From: Diphasiastrum complanatum
Lineage: Eukaryota > Streptophyta > Lycopodiopsida > Lycopodiales > Lycopodiaceae
Direction of reading: 5' to 3'
DNA: 64,000 bases
NCBI GenBank assembly: GCA_029204225.1
Contig: MU832196.1
Span: forward strand, 18,576-82,575
Positions 9,152 to 19,805 of this stretch are shown here, one piece after another. The notes beneath the pieces were generated by a model that saw only the letters and a list, made by a program, of their open reading frames with translations, made no database searches and had not been told where the DNA came from. Positions within the stretch are counted from its first letter, which is position 1; the number at the start of each line of letters is the position of its first letter. The translations under genes and the position numbers were made by a program.

Positions 9152-9510
9152 ATGGCTCAAACAAAGCAGACAGCTCAGGTCCATTCAGGTGGTGTTTCAC
9201 TTCATTGAAAAGAAAACTGCCTGAACCTAAGATATTGCCTTTGAAGCTATAGTCGGTTGCTGCAAAGAAAAAGAGGTCTACAACTCCAAAGAAAATTAGG
9301 GTATTTCCTTCTACATCTCCAAAGAGGATGACGGATCCCTCTCCATCTACTTCTAAATCTCCTCCTAAATCTCCTAAATCTTGATCTACATCGTCTTCTT
9401 CATCTTTTGCATCTTCCTCATCGGTCCCTAAATCTCATTATAAGCCTACTTCTCCTTCAGTATTGCCTCAATCCAAAGTTGTACAGTCTCCAAACTCTTG
9501 TTCTCCTCAT
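9152..9510 (+). pseudogene. ORF with histone H3-tail-like start, decayed
   Basis: From ATG 9152 the frame reads MAQTKQTAQVHSGGV. H3 starts MARTKQTARKSTGGK, so nine of the first fifteen positions agree. Both H3 arginines at positions 2 and 8 are Gln here (CGN to CAN would explain it). A stop follows at once. In a shifted frame the sequence continues with Lys/Ser/Pro-rich segments (SVAAKKKRSTTPKKIRV, STSKSPPKSPKS). No histone fold is visible. It may be a retroelement Gag that mimics the H3 tail, or a histone fragment captured by the element. The frame is fused by deletion to gypsy pol at about 9510. Confidence 0.45.
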
Positions 9511-10317
9511 TCACAAAGGGATACAACACTATCTAGTCGATCACCTCTCAAGGATCCAAAATTTTTTCGAGAGTAGAGAGGTCGATGACGAACTCCCTGA
9601 TGTCATACTATTCCATGTCGATGTCGTCTTGAGTGGCCTGCTGACATATCTTATGTCAGGATGTCCACCCCCTGAGATGAGAAAAGTAGAATGACGTAGG
9701 TTAATCATTAATTCTTCCCCTTTCACATTGATAGCAGGACAACTGTATCGCATTTGTAATGATGGAATTATATGTCGTTGTGTCCTACCGCACGAAGTGT
9801 CCCAAGTAGTGAGTGTCGCCCACGAAGGAATAGGATGGCATTTTGCGGCCGAAGCTGCCAATAGGAAAGTACTGCAACATGGCATATGATGGCCCATGAT
9901 ATTCAAATACATTCACTATCAGGTCAAAAGGTGTGACGTGTGCCACCAGTTCAACCGAATCCAAGAAAAGGATAGAATGTCGTTACGACCTGTTTTGGTT
10001 GAAATGTCATTTGAGAAATGGGGTATTGACTATGTCGGCCCTATTCATCTAGCTGCTCGTGGCTCACAAGCTCGATATATTATTGTAGCCACTGACTACT
10101 TGACCAAATGGGTAGAAGCCAAGGTGGTGAGGAAGGCTAATGCCAACTCCACTGCCAAATTCCTATATGAGAACGTCTTAGTCCGCTTGGGTGTGCACTA
10201 GAACTCATGAGTGATCATGGAACGTATTTCCTAAACGAGACTATCACTCACCTGTTATCCTCTTATCTGGTTGTTTATAGGAAGAGTACCTCCTATTATC
10301 CACATTATAATGAACAA
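9511..10317 (+). pseudogene. Ty3/gypsy RNase H tail and integrase fragment
   Basis: Order as in gypsy pol. HYLVDHLSRIQNF (end of RNase H) and DDELPDVILF are followed by the H2C2 zinc module (VSVAHEGIGWHFAAEAANRK ... CDVCHQFNR). The integrase core follows with WGIDYVGPI (first Asp), ATDYLTKWVEAK and SDHGTYFLNETI (second Asp), then KSTSYYPHYNE. Stops and frame changes occur at about 9692, 9887 and 10201. The sequence breaks at 10317, where minus-strand copia sequence begins, so the Glu region is just lost. This is a different gypsy lineage from the chromovirus at 24-34 kb. Confidence 0.8.
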
Positions 10318-10950
10318 CTCAAATCCTCTCATAACCAACCGTGGTTTGTACTTGTTGAGTTGCCCATCCACTCCATATTTGATCTTATAAATCCATTTGC
10401 AAGTGATAGGCATCTTACCATTAGGTAGCTCAACCAAGTTCCACGTCCTATTTTTTGATATGGCCTCCATTTTTGTTTCCATAGCTACACACCACTCCTT
10501 GTGTTCCTTTGCTTCATAAAAGGTTTTTGGTTCTTGAGCCTTGAGCATGGAACCCATTAGGGCTAGATTCATCTCTAACCTTGTAAGAGGTTTTCGATTT
10601 CTGCTTGACCTTCTAAGCTCTCCCTGTTCGCTAGATTCGGGAGTATCTCCCTTCTTAGCCTCACCTGTAACTGATAAGTACCACTTAGGTACTCTCTTAG
10701 GAATTTCAGCATCGAACTTGCCTTTTTCCATTGGATCTTCCGCATCAAGATCCACTTCCTTCTTGACTTGTACTTTTGCTCCCTCATCAAACGGTTCAGT
10801 GATTACTTCAGATTGTCCACCTTGACTCATCTCGTCAAATGTAGCATCCCTAGAAATCACAAGCTTTTGTGCATTTGTATCATACATCCTGTATGCCTTG
10901 GCCTTCTCATCATCTCCAAGAAAAATACACTTGACAGCCTTTGCATCCAA
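10318..10950 (-). pseudogene. Copia-L: integrase C-terminus, linker and RT start
   Basis: First readable part (10950 onward): AVKCIFLGDDEKAKAYRMYD and SRDATFDEMS, the usual end of copia integrase. An acidic/basic linker with ELRRSSRNRKP leads to the RT N-terminus (FYEAKEHKEWCVAMETKMEA, NRTWNLVELPNGK, CKWIYKIK, KPRLVMRGF). RT stops dead at 10318, where gypsy sequence begins, so the YVDD motif is missing. It belongs to the same copia element as the integrase, gag and leader up to 14023. Confidence 0.8.
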
Positions 10951-11003
10951 TTTCCTTCGTTATCCATCAAGAATATGAGCATAAACATCACAACCAAATA
11001 CTC

Positions 11004-11914
11004 AAATGAGAAATATTAGGTTTCTTTCCAATAAATGCTTCATGAGGTATCACTACCTTCTACAGATTTCGTAGGACACCGATTTAGGATGTGCGTAGCT
11101 GTGTTGCAAGCTTCTGCCCAAAAGGTGTTTGCATACCCTTGCTTTTGAGCATTGCCCTGGCCATCTCAACAATGGATCTGTTCTTTTGCTCTGCAACTCC
11201 GTTTTGCTGCAGTGAATAAGGGTGTTGTAGTCTACCTCTTGATCTCTTGATCTTTGCAAAAATCAATAAATTCTGTGGAAGAGTACTCACCACCACCATC
11301 AGATCTCAAAGTCTTGATGTAACATCCTGTTTGCTTTTCAACTAATGCCTTGAATTTTCTGAACTTAGCAAAAGCATTTGATTTCTTGCTTATGAAATAA
11401 ATCCAAATGCATCTGCTATAATCATCAATAAAGGTAATAAAGTAATAGCATCCACTAAGAGATCTAGTTTGCATTGGTCCACATAGATCACTATGGACAA
11501 GATCTAGGATGCCACTGGCTCTCCTTGCTCCACTTTTGGGAGACCTCTCTCTGTGTTGTTTTTTCAAAATGCAACCTTCACAGATTTTTCCTTCAAAAGA
11601 AATATCAGGTAATCCAATAACTAGATTACCTCTTTTGAGAATCTGTAAACTTTGAGCACTAATATGACCAAATCATTGATGCCAAAGATCACTTCGGCTA
11701 TCATAGCTTGAGTAAAAGATCTTGCATTCAATTTGTAGAGTCGATTCTCGTTGACTCTCGCTCCTGTAGCAACCACTTTGTAGTCATTATTGATGTCCTT
11801 GACGAGACATTTGTCACTATCTTTGATAATGGTCTTTGCCTTGGCCAACTCTTGATTGGTGTCTTTCATAACCAAATTTGCCACCACATCCTCTAACTGC
11901 AAGAGCTTGGTCAA
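11004..11914 (-). pseudogene. Copia-L: pre-integrase and integrase
   Basis: The minus-strand reading gives KCLVKDINNDYKVVATG and LYKLNARS (pre-integrase), then AGHDLWH-type sequence in decayed form. [13 protein letters not shown] (first Asp), [22 protein letters not shown] (second Asp) and LQQNGVAEQKNRSIVEMARA (catalytic Glu) follow. At least three frame breaks (near 11620, 11232 and 11053). The protease and the zinc knuckle of Gag are deleted between this segment and the gag at 11930, so the element is an internal-deletion derivative. Confidence 0.8.
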
Positions 11915-11929
11915 ATCCCTGATTGTGAT

Positions 11930-12541
11930 GACTCAAGTTCCTTGACGTTGTTCTTCCTGCAAGAGCAATCCATCTAGCGCTTCATAGGTTGGAAGATTCT
12001 CCCATGTGGCAAAGCTTGTCACAAATATCTCATGTGACTCACTCAAGCTGTTCAATGTCAATTGAACGATCTCACGATCCTATACTCGCTCGCCAATGAC
12101 AACTAGTTGATCACGGATCTCTTTTACCTTCAATAAGTGATTGACAATGGTTGCACCATTATCCATTCGTAATGTGTGCAGCTTCGTCTTCAAAAATAGT
12201 ATTCGAGATGTGTTAGTCGTTTCAAACAATGCCTTTAATGTATTCCATGCTTCTTTCGGTCCTTCCGAATCCAAAATGTATAGAGTGATAGCATCTCTGA
12301 CTAACAAATTGATGACATTCTGTGCTTTCCGTTTCCTCCTATGAAATGTCCGCTGATCTTCTTCAATCACTGGCCTTGTTTCTTCACCTGTCACGATCTC
12401 CCATAGCTCTTTTTCCGTCAGAATGTTCTTCAGATTGAATTTCCAAACTGCATAGTTGCCGGCTCCTTCCAATTTGCTTGACTCATTGAGGACACTCTCG
12501 CTTAGAGTTGCCATAACTGCGCCTAGATGAGTTTGGATCAC
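11930..12541 (-). pseudogene. Copia-L: Gag (UBN2-type)
   Basis: Gag packages element RNA. From ATG 12541, or more likely the in-frame ATG 12514: LEGAGNYAVWKFNLKNIL, EAWNTLKALFETTNTSRI, LKTKLHTLRM. After a stop at 12080-12082, SLSESHEIFVTSFATWENLP and LLLQEEQRQ follow. This is the UBN2/gag-polypeptide order of plant copia elements. No CCHC knuckle follows, owing to the internal deletion. Confidence 0.8.
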
Positions 12542-14010
12542 AAAAATGACTACAAAAATGGAAAATTTGCTGCGAAATTGACAAATGACGTCTTAGACCA
12601 CTTTCCAATCCGAGCTATGGATTAAAAGTTATGCCAAATTGAAGATTTTGGCCTTAAAATGGCTCACAACTGCCCTTAAAGTCTGAAAATGGCAATTATT
12701 GCCATTCTGCCATTTCTGAAAATTTTCTCTGTCGCGCACAGGTCTTCGATTTCAAAAAAAATTATATCAGCTCGAAGCCCTTTGTACCAGCATAGCTCTT
12801 GTCTAATCAGATCCCAAAAACAGTCTCTCCAGCTAGGTCAAAACATCACTATGTTTTCTACTTACCTGCAAAAAACCACCAATGGACAAATCTTAAACAA
12901 AAGTGGCCCAGTACCAAAGTTAAGGGCCGTTTCAAGATTTCATTTGAAGTTGAAGAAAAGTGAAAGAAAACTTCAGAAAATTTCTTGGCTGTCGGATCTG
13001 TGAAAGATTTGTGGTGCAGATCAGCTTTCTCTTTTTCTTTGCCACGTGGCATTGATCATTTGATCATGAGCTTTTACTCGTCTGCGTTTGCAAGGAGACC
13101 CACCCCTGGAGACGCTAGGCGTTTTAAAGCAGTTTAGCGCGGGACCAATGGACCCTCCTCTCATGCATTTTGTGCTGCAGGACTGGCATTTCGCCCTTAA
13201 ATCCGGCGTTTCGGGTCAGAAAAGTAGCATTTTGGACAGTTTGTGCGACATTTCAGACACCTGCAGGACGTTTCAGGCCTCTTGAATGGCGTTTCAGTCC
13301 CCTAAACTAGCATTTCGGGCCTGTGTGCCGCATTTCAGACCTGTTCAGCACCTTTCCAGTAACAGAATGCAGCCATCAAACCCGCAAAACACTGTTTTCC
13401 AACCAAAAAACTCTGTTTTTCACTCGAATCTCCACCCAAATCCGTGATTTTTGATGTAATGAGTTACAAATCCAACTCTCCTTGCAGTTGGCTACCTCCC
13501 AACACTACTCTCACTGAAAATGATGGAGGATACTGAGTTTTCTAGACCCATCCTACTTGCTTGCACAAGTTTCACACAAAATCACAAAAGTAGGCTAAAA
13601 ATTCAATGAAATCACAGTTTCTCAGTTCCTAAATGCTTCATAACTGTTAATGGCAGTACTAGACACAGTCTAGTGTGATTTGTAGTTCCCCAAACAAACA
13701 AATGAGGGATTTCTTGGCAAAACCCTCTCACAAATGGCACTTTTCACACAAAACTTGGAAGTATTGTAAAAATCTCCCAACTCAACAGGTTTTCAATTTG
13801 TCTGATGCTACCTTGGCCTTTCTGATGCCTCCGGGATTGTGTCTTCGTTCCCACTGATGATTTTGAGCTCCAAAACTTGCAAGATGCACCAAGGAAGGAT
13901 TTCTTCCAACTTTTGCCTCTCCAAGCTTTCACCTCCTGTGAAGGACTTTCTCACTTCATTGCGGAGCCTGTGACAAGCTGTATCCACTGATCAGGCACGT
14001 AGGACTATCG
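12542..14010 (-). other. Copia-L: 1.47-kb untranslated leader
   Basis: Lies between the primer site (14011-14023) and gag. There is no coding potential on either strand beyond short chance frames. It contains the degenerate tandem repeat at 13170-13352. Unusually long for a copia leader. Confidence 0.5.
13170..13352. repeat. Degenerate 20-22-bp tandem repeat
   Basis: About nine units, each with a core like GGC(A/G)TTTC(A/G)GG(C/T)C. Examples are 'ggcatttcgccc', 'ggcgtttcgggtc', 'gacgtttcaggcct', 'gcatttcgggcctg' and 'gcatttcagacctg'. Spacing is 20-22 bp. Units differ from each other, so the array is old. It lies in the leader of copia-L. Confidence 0.65.
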
Positions 14011-14023
14011 GGCTCTGATACCA
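14011..14023 (-). promoter_or_regulatory. Primer binding site of copia-L
   Basis: The plus strand reads ggctctgatacca, the complement of TGGTATCAGAGCC, which pairs with the 3' end of initiator tRNA-Met in plant copia elements. The adjacent base 14024 begins 'tgtcaataatctg', so the LTR ends CA on the minus strand. Confidence 0.85.
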
Positions 14024-14120
14024 TGTCAATAATCTGATGAGCACTACCAATCAATCACCATAAGCTGTCAACAAGAAATCATAACCAGTAACAAGTTTAT
14101 CATTGGTTTCTAACACTGTA
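14024..14120 (-). repeat. Remnant of the 5' LTR of copia-L
   Basis: The edge next to the primer site is certain. The outer edge is not: no second LTR copy exists in the window, and no matching flank is seen. The right limit given is a guess. Confidence 0.4.
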
Positions 14121-15254
14121 GTTTCTAGAGGAGGGCTTAGTCATAAATTATGTATTAGAGCTATCATTTGCAATAATAACTAAAATTTAGGCTGGAAAAT
14201 CAATTTTGTCCTATTTGATGTTGATTCTTCTACTCCTTTGATAAGTTTCCAATAGGAGGAAGTAAGGGGCTCAAACTAGACCATGAATGTTGAAGTTCAA
14301 GGAGTATCGTAATGCATGAACCACCTCTTTTTGCATTCTAATGACTCCATTCGCAAGCATGTCAATACTTTGTGGAGTTCTTGTTGAAACTTGAACATAC
14401 GAGTTTGTTCTTTAACTAGTTTGATAATTTGGACAAGGGAGCAACAAGGCTCTAAGATTTTTTGTACTCATAAACTTTTAAAAATTAGACACTTTATCAC
14501 TACATTTAAAAATGTGGTCGAGATACTTTGACTTTGTTTGTTATTTTTTGCATATTATATTTAACGTGAAAATTTAGTATATGGAGGACTTTGAAGGCAT
14601 GAACTTTGATGTGAACATGGCTGGCAAACCTCCAAGCATGGTGTCACATATCCCTTACGACGCTCAACACGTGTGTGTGCGTGTGTGTGTGTGTGTGTTT
14701 TGTCATTGCTCTTTAAATTTTTTGTCACTAGACTATTTTTTGTTTATTCATGACTATTTGTCTTCTTTGTTGCACTTTTTTTCACTAGCTCTATTAGTTT
14801 TTCCTAGCATTTACTATCACTATTTTTTGTGGGGCCTTCATTTGGGTCTGTTTCATGACATTGATCATACTTCACTTTAAGCTCCTCAAAGAGTTCCGAC
14901 ATACATTTTGTAAATATAATATAGTTGCAGATTCTCATTGCAGAAAAATAAATTGTCGTCTTATGTGTGGCGTGGTGTGGTGGTGTGGGGTGGTGTATTG
15001 CACTTCGTGTGGGCTTGACCACTTATGCTCGAATTCCTCCACACCCATGGCCGAGGATATCTCAGCATTATCTACAAGAAATCAAAGAAAATCCCATGAA
15101 CTTTCTAAAAAGCGAGAATTTTGAGTTCAATTTCAAGAAGGTTTTTGGGCACTACCTAGTAGGAGCTCCCTCATCTTGACCTCTTGAACACACAATTGGC
15201 CAAAACAGATAAAAAAGTAAAAATGCTCATAATGTAAAAGGTTAGAGTGGTCCA
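14121..15254. other. No gene recognised; (GT)n microsatellite at 14671-14698
   Basis: AT-rich sequence with a GT/TG run of 28 bp interrupted once (14671-14698) and a GT/GG-rich patch at 14965-14998. Short frames here translate the microsatellite or have no recognisable similarity. I see no retroelement motif. Confidence 0.5.
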
Positions 15255-15740
15255 TGAGGAGTGTGGTACTCAAGTACCAGAACGGAATCCAGACCGTCCA
15301 GTCATATGCATCCAAGGGTTGTAAGAAAGTCCAGTACTCGGAGCTCCTCAGCCGTCAGACTTGGAGATCATCCAAGGATGGGGCTACGTGGACCGTCCGA
15401 TGCGATCGCATCGGACGGTCGAGACATGAGTCAGTCGTCCACCGATCGCCGGTCGCTCTCGCAGGTACGCGTGATACAAGCACGCGCTTCTCGTTCCAAC
15501 CGTAGATTTAAGTCTGGACGGCCAGGATTGATTTGAGAGTCGTAGTTTATTTGTCAGCGTACGTCCACGGCCTACCCGCGACCGTCTATCGGCAGTTTTG
15601 CACGGCCACCCTGCATGTGACCCTCGAGAGCACTACGGCAGGGTTACAGGCGACGCCGGCGAGGGATTACAAATCCCGGGGTTTCCCGGTAGCACCTGCC
15701 CGAGCGGGCAGCTCATTAACTGGTCGGGTTAACCCCTAAA
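15255..15740. repeat. GC-rich island with nested inverted repeats
   Basis: Clearly richer in G+C and CpG than the rest of the window. It contains a perfect 30-bp palindrome (15391-15420). An outer, imperfect inverted pair 'aatccagaccgtccag' (about 15287) / 'tctggacggccaggatt' (about 15511) and a stem around 15696 (ctgcccg..cgggcag) are also present. The GGACGGTC motif and nested symmetry suggest a non-autonomous DNA transposon or foldback element, but no target duplication was identified. No ORF looks real. Confidence 0.45.
15391..15420. repeat. Perfect 30-bp palindrome
   Basis: Each arm of 15 bases (gaccgtccgatgcga and its exact complement) meets without a spacer around GATC. The flanking bases (15390 and 15421) do not pair, so the symmetry is exactly 30 bp. 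Confidence 0.9.
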
Positions 15741-15817
15741 TTAAAACTTCATTCTACCAAATTCCAAATACCTCTTTCTTCTTCCAAATTTTTGATGAAT
15801 CTATGTTACATCATCCT

Positions 15818-16400
15818 TTATTCAAATATATATATACTATCAACTAAATATAAGGGATACGTTTGTACTCGAGACAGGTGTTTATTTTTTATTTTTTTTC
15901 TCGAATAAAGTTGACCATAGATTACAAACTTTTTACAAAATATAGGAAAGCAGCAAAACTTAAGGAAGCATACACTTATCGGCCTCTTTAAAGAGGAGAG
16001 GGGAGATGTAGAAATCACCATTTCCAAGTTCTCTATTGTTTCTATCAAACCATATATGCAACAAGGTAATGATCCTAATACATTGCCTGAAGGAATTGGT
16101 CTTCCATCATCAAACATAATATAATTCAGCAAAAGATCTATGTGGCTGAATCTCTTAAACCTAGCATAAAAGCGAGCAATAAATAGGTCAGACACAATCT
16201 TCCAAAGCGGAGCGTAACAAAGGAAAAACATGTGAGTCACATCGTCATCAAATATTTTGCATTTAGAGCAGACATGTGACACATCCCCTCTGTAGTTCGC
16301 GTGAACATGAAGAGAGAGCTAAAGGATTCTCAAAGAAAAAACTCTAAGCTTGCCAGTTTTGATTTTATGGGTTCTACAAAGTCTAGATTTCCACAAAAGA
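15818..16400 (-). pseudogene. LINE 3' end: RT zinc-binding domain
   Basis: The minus strand reads KIKTGKLRVFSLRIL, a stop, then NYRGDVSHVCSKCKIFDDD, VTHMFFLCYAPLWKIV. This is the zf-RVT pattern (C-x2-C ... H-x-FF-x-C ... W) at the C-terminus of plant LINE ORF2. Downstream (15818-15900) the sequence turns T/A-rich. RT and endonuclease domains are absent, as expected for a 5'-truncated LINE. There is no clear poly(A) tract. Confidence 0.65.
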
Positions 16401-16415
16401 GGGGGGGGGGGGGGG
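16401..16415. repeat. Run of 15 G
   Basis: Fifteen consecutive G on the plus strand within the LINE remnant. Prone to replication slippage and sequencing error, so its exact length is uncertain. Confidence 0.9.
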
Positions 16416-17074
16416 ATCAGAAACATTCCATTAAGAGTTGTACCAGAAAAAGGTGAAATTGGGTTCCTTGGTAGCAGAAAAAACAAAGGAGTAAGAGATA
16501 TTGCATGTCTTGTATAGCTGGTAGAGTAAATCAAGTCCATGATATGATCTTTCATAAGCACATTCAACCAAAGCTTGAAATGACTTCATCCATGACAATA
16601 ATGAACTCCAACTTGGCATCCTTCCAATGAAGGTCTTCATTCCTTGGAAATTGAAGAGTGAATGGATCACAAGATGAGGCCTTTGAATACATATTTGAAA
16701 CTCCAATAATGATCACTATTTCATAAGATATAGGATGAAAAACAATGTTCATACTAGCATCATCAAAGGACTTTGTCAAATACATGACATGTTTTTTATC
16801 AAACACAAAATAAGATGAATAAAGGGAGATATGGATAAACTTCCTTGCTGCTCCTTTCTCTTCATTTAAACCTTCATATTGATGTAGATTCAGGTCTCTT
16901 TTGCCTTGAGACAAGTGCTCCTTCTCGGGTTCCTCCTTGATGTCTTTTTTCTTCATCATGCTCACTCCCTCTTGGTGTTGATGATGAAAACATGGATCCA
17001 AACCATGATCTTCTCCAAGACTCTCAAGGACTTTCTAATTTATACCAAATTTACTAGTCCACAATTGCTTACCA
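16416..17074 (-). other. Unclassified stretch between LINE and copia fragments
   Basis: One open minus-strand stretch, 17001-16564 (begins MDPCFHHQHQEGVS, contains KKKDIKEEPEKEHLSQGKR), has a charged composition like a copia integrase-RT linker. No hallmark motif follows, so I do not assign it. The left part may belong to the LINE. Confidence 0.3.
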
Positions 17075-17984
17075 CTAACAATTTGCATTACATACTTGTT
17101 GATTGTAACTAATGAGGCCAAATACTCTTGTATGGATATAAGTGTCGTCCAAGGATGATTCACTTACTCTCATACAAGGTTCACAATATGCCTCTTTGAA
17201 AATGAAGTCCAAATCTTTCAACTTATGAATGAAAATGTCATGCTTACTTCTAGCACACTCAAGAGTAAGTGGATATGACAACCACCTTTCATTACATGCT
17301 TTAGAATTCAAAAGGACTTCATTAGAAAACTCAACAAATGAAGTACAAAATGTACCCCTTTTTTCAACTTGTCTTTCCTTGTCCACAAAAATGAGCATTG
17401 ATAGCTCCATCTTTGCTCTTGTGACTCTCCTTGGAATAGTTGAAGCTCTCAGATTTTGCTCCTCCTCTTGATCAAGCTCCTCCTTGATCTCAACCATATC
17501 TTTGCCAATATAATTCTTACAGGATTCATCATTCAAGGTTACAAATATTGTGGATCTACCATTGCTCTTTGTGCTAGCAAAATGTTCATCCAAATGAATC
17601 AACTTAAGAGGGTGAATAGTCTTAGTGATAGCGTTAGAGAAAGGCAGCTTATGTGCTTTAGCCAAAGCACATGCTTCACAAATATTTTTCTCCTTTTCCA
17701 TGGATATTGGAAGGCCTAGAGCAATCTCCTCCTTGCACATGACTTCTATAGACTTGGTATTGGTGTGACCAAGCCTCTTGTGCCACAAATCATTTGTAGT
17801 CACTTTGTCCTCTTTGGCTACCATCACAAATTGGTTAGGATCAACAAAAACATGAAGCTTAAACAACCTCCCAAACCTTCTTCATCTCGCTATGATCTTC
17901 CCATTCTTCTTGATGTTGCATACATTAGTAGAGAACTCCACAAAGAAACCATTGCCAACAAGCAATTGACATACACTAAGTAAG
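17075..17984 (-). pseudogene. Copia fragment with internal deletion
   Basis: Starts on the minus strand with LLSVCQLLVGNGFFVEF and CNIKKNGKIIA (end of protease region), then LWHKRLGHTNTKSIEVM and CEACALAKAHKLPF (zinc module), HPLKLIHLDEH (first Asp region) and STKSNGRSTIFVTL. It then jumps into the linker (EIKEELDQEEEQN, RRVTRAK), so the integrase core is deleted in frame. It continues as unassigned sequence to 17075. The first codons are cut by insertion of the non-autonomous element at 17984/17985. It may be the remainder of copia-F. Confidence 0.7.
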
Positions 17985-18631
17985 TGTGAAAATTGTCAAC
18001 ATTTCCTTGTCTAGTTTTAGGCCAAAATTGCTAAAAATGGCACATAGTTTAGGATCTGACTTTTCACACGTGTGAAACAGGTCTAGATATTTTTAGTAAG
18101 TGTATTTTTTCAGTATGAAGAAGTGTCAAACTTCAAGACCTTCGAAATGAGTCCATTTTCATGTATTTTGGACATATATGCCAATTTTACCTATATAGGG
18201 CATATTTTAGGTAAGGAGGGTCTAGAGAGAGGAGAGAGAGTCATCTCTCTCAGCTATATATAGCAGGTAGGCCGTGGAGAAACAGGTTGGAGCAGATCCA
18301 TTGTATTCATTTGCTTAATGAGAGATTTTTCTATTGGGTTCTCCTTCCATTGTTGGCATTGTGTAGTGATTGAGTTCAAGCTTTGTGTGTATGATCTTAG
18401 GTGCTTTCCAAAAGTGGTAGGCTGATGTATTATGGACTGTATAATGCTATTTTGGGCCGCACTTGATGTTTATGGAAGTTTCCATTTGTGATAAATGTTT
18501 TTTGATCAAGTTCTTTGCATTCTAGGTAGCATAGAATGTGTTGCCAATTCCTAGCTTATGTAGTTTGGAGTGCAAGCATTCAAGCCAATGATCTTGGAGT
18601 TTAGATCCACTTAGGATCTGTATTTTTCACA
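17985..18631 (+). repeat. 5' LTR of the non-autonomous copia
   Basis: 647 bp, TG...CA. It carries CACACGTGTG (18066-18075), a palindromic G-box-like element, and 'agctatatatagc' (about 18250), a good TATA box. That places the RNA start near 18285. A GA-rich tract (ggtctagagagaggagagagag) precedes the TATA box. Confidence 0.95.
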
Positions 18632-18643
18632 TGGTATCAGAGC
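18632..18643 (+). promoter_or_regulatory. Primer binding site
   Basis: TGGTATCAGAGC immediately follows the LTR, matching the 3' end of plant initiator tRNA-Met. Confidence 0.92.
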
Positions 18644-19805
18644 TGGTTGGCTTCTATTCATAGTAAGTATTCCATTTTTGGTGATATTTGGATGTTTGAT
18701 CAAGTTCTAGCATGATTTTGCATTGCTTTGTTGATCAAATCTTACTAACCTTTGTTTTGTGAGTTGAACTTGTGGATCAAAAGCATATTTCAGGTCTATT
18801 GAAGATCAGAGGCTGAAAAGAAACTATTTTGGATCAGATCATAACACCTAATCATTTGTTGATTGTGAGGCTTGTGCATATTCAATACTAACAATGTTCT
18901 TTTCAATCCTATTGTTGACAATCTCCATTCTTGGATGAACACTCTCCTTAAGTGGATGAAACTTCTCCTTAAGTGGATGACAAATGCTCTTTTGAGTGAG
19001 TTGTAATTCTCCTAAAGGCTGAGCAAAGCTCCCATTTGGATGAAAGATCCCCTTTTTTGGGTGAACATATTGTAAGCTCCATTGTGAAGAGCATATTGTA
19101 AAGATTGTCATCAATTTTGGCATAAATTTTGGTGTACTTTGTTGAGCATGTAAGTAACTCTCCTTATGTAATTTGATTGGAGCATTTGCTGGAAGGTGTT
19201 AACCATTATGCAAGTGTGTTTTCAGGTTCTTAACAGGTTGAGGAACATTCTCATGTGAAGTGATCTTAGATCTACATCTAAACTCCAAATTTTGACAAGA
19301 TAGTGAAGCTAGTCTTGTGATTCACTAAGTGTGCTCATTCATTCACCTCTAAATATTGTATTTATCACTTGCTGGAGTTTATAAACTTTTAGAAGTGTGG
19401 TTTACATGTGGTTTTACAGGTTGAATCAATATCTTAGTGTGGTGATCATATGTTGATCAAGTTTGTTCATTACTAGGTAATTTTGGCATCCTAGTTTTGG
19501 GTATTTTCTAAGAATGCAAGTAACTCTTCACACCATAACTTGATTTGGTCACTTGCTGGAAAGTTTGAGAGCTTAAGCAAGAGTGTGTTCAGGTTGGTTT
19601 GAGTTTGTAATCCATTCTTAGTGTGTGCAAAGTGTTGCATGTGTTTCAATCTTCCTTTCTATGCTTGAAAGCCAAATAGTTTCAAGATAGAGGTCATTTA
19701 GGGTTCTAAATCTTTTAAGATCTTCTCCTTCTTCATTTATTGAGAGAAAGGAGAGTGCTAGGTGCATTAGAACAGAGCCTAAGGACACAAGAAGATTTTA
19801 GCATC
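18644..19805 (+). other. Leader with short tandem repeats
   Basis: Untranslated, 1.16 kb. Contains about three to four units of a roughly 21-24-bp repeat with core GGATGAA(A/C)...CTCCTTAAGT (18930-19050), and longer imperfect repeats built on 'aagtaactct..tgatttg..catttgctgga' (about 19148 and 19505). A homologous leader lies upstream of gag in copia-A (38490-37430, minus), so these repeats are ancestral to both and may serve packaging. Confidence 0.5.

Noticed and set aside
13170-13352. CRISPR-like array
   Set aside because: Units are degenerate and adjacent, with no unique spacers of constant length, and the context is a plant retroelement leader.
14581-14880. Small ORF over the GT microsatellite
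   Set aside because: It translates the repeat (VCVRVCVCV) and T-rich sequence, with no similarity to any family.
19740-19805. Possible N-terminal extension of the Gag-extended ORF by 22 codons upstream of ATG 19806
   Set aside because: The extension begins at a TTG, not ATG, and copia-A Gag starts at the codon matching 19806.
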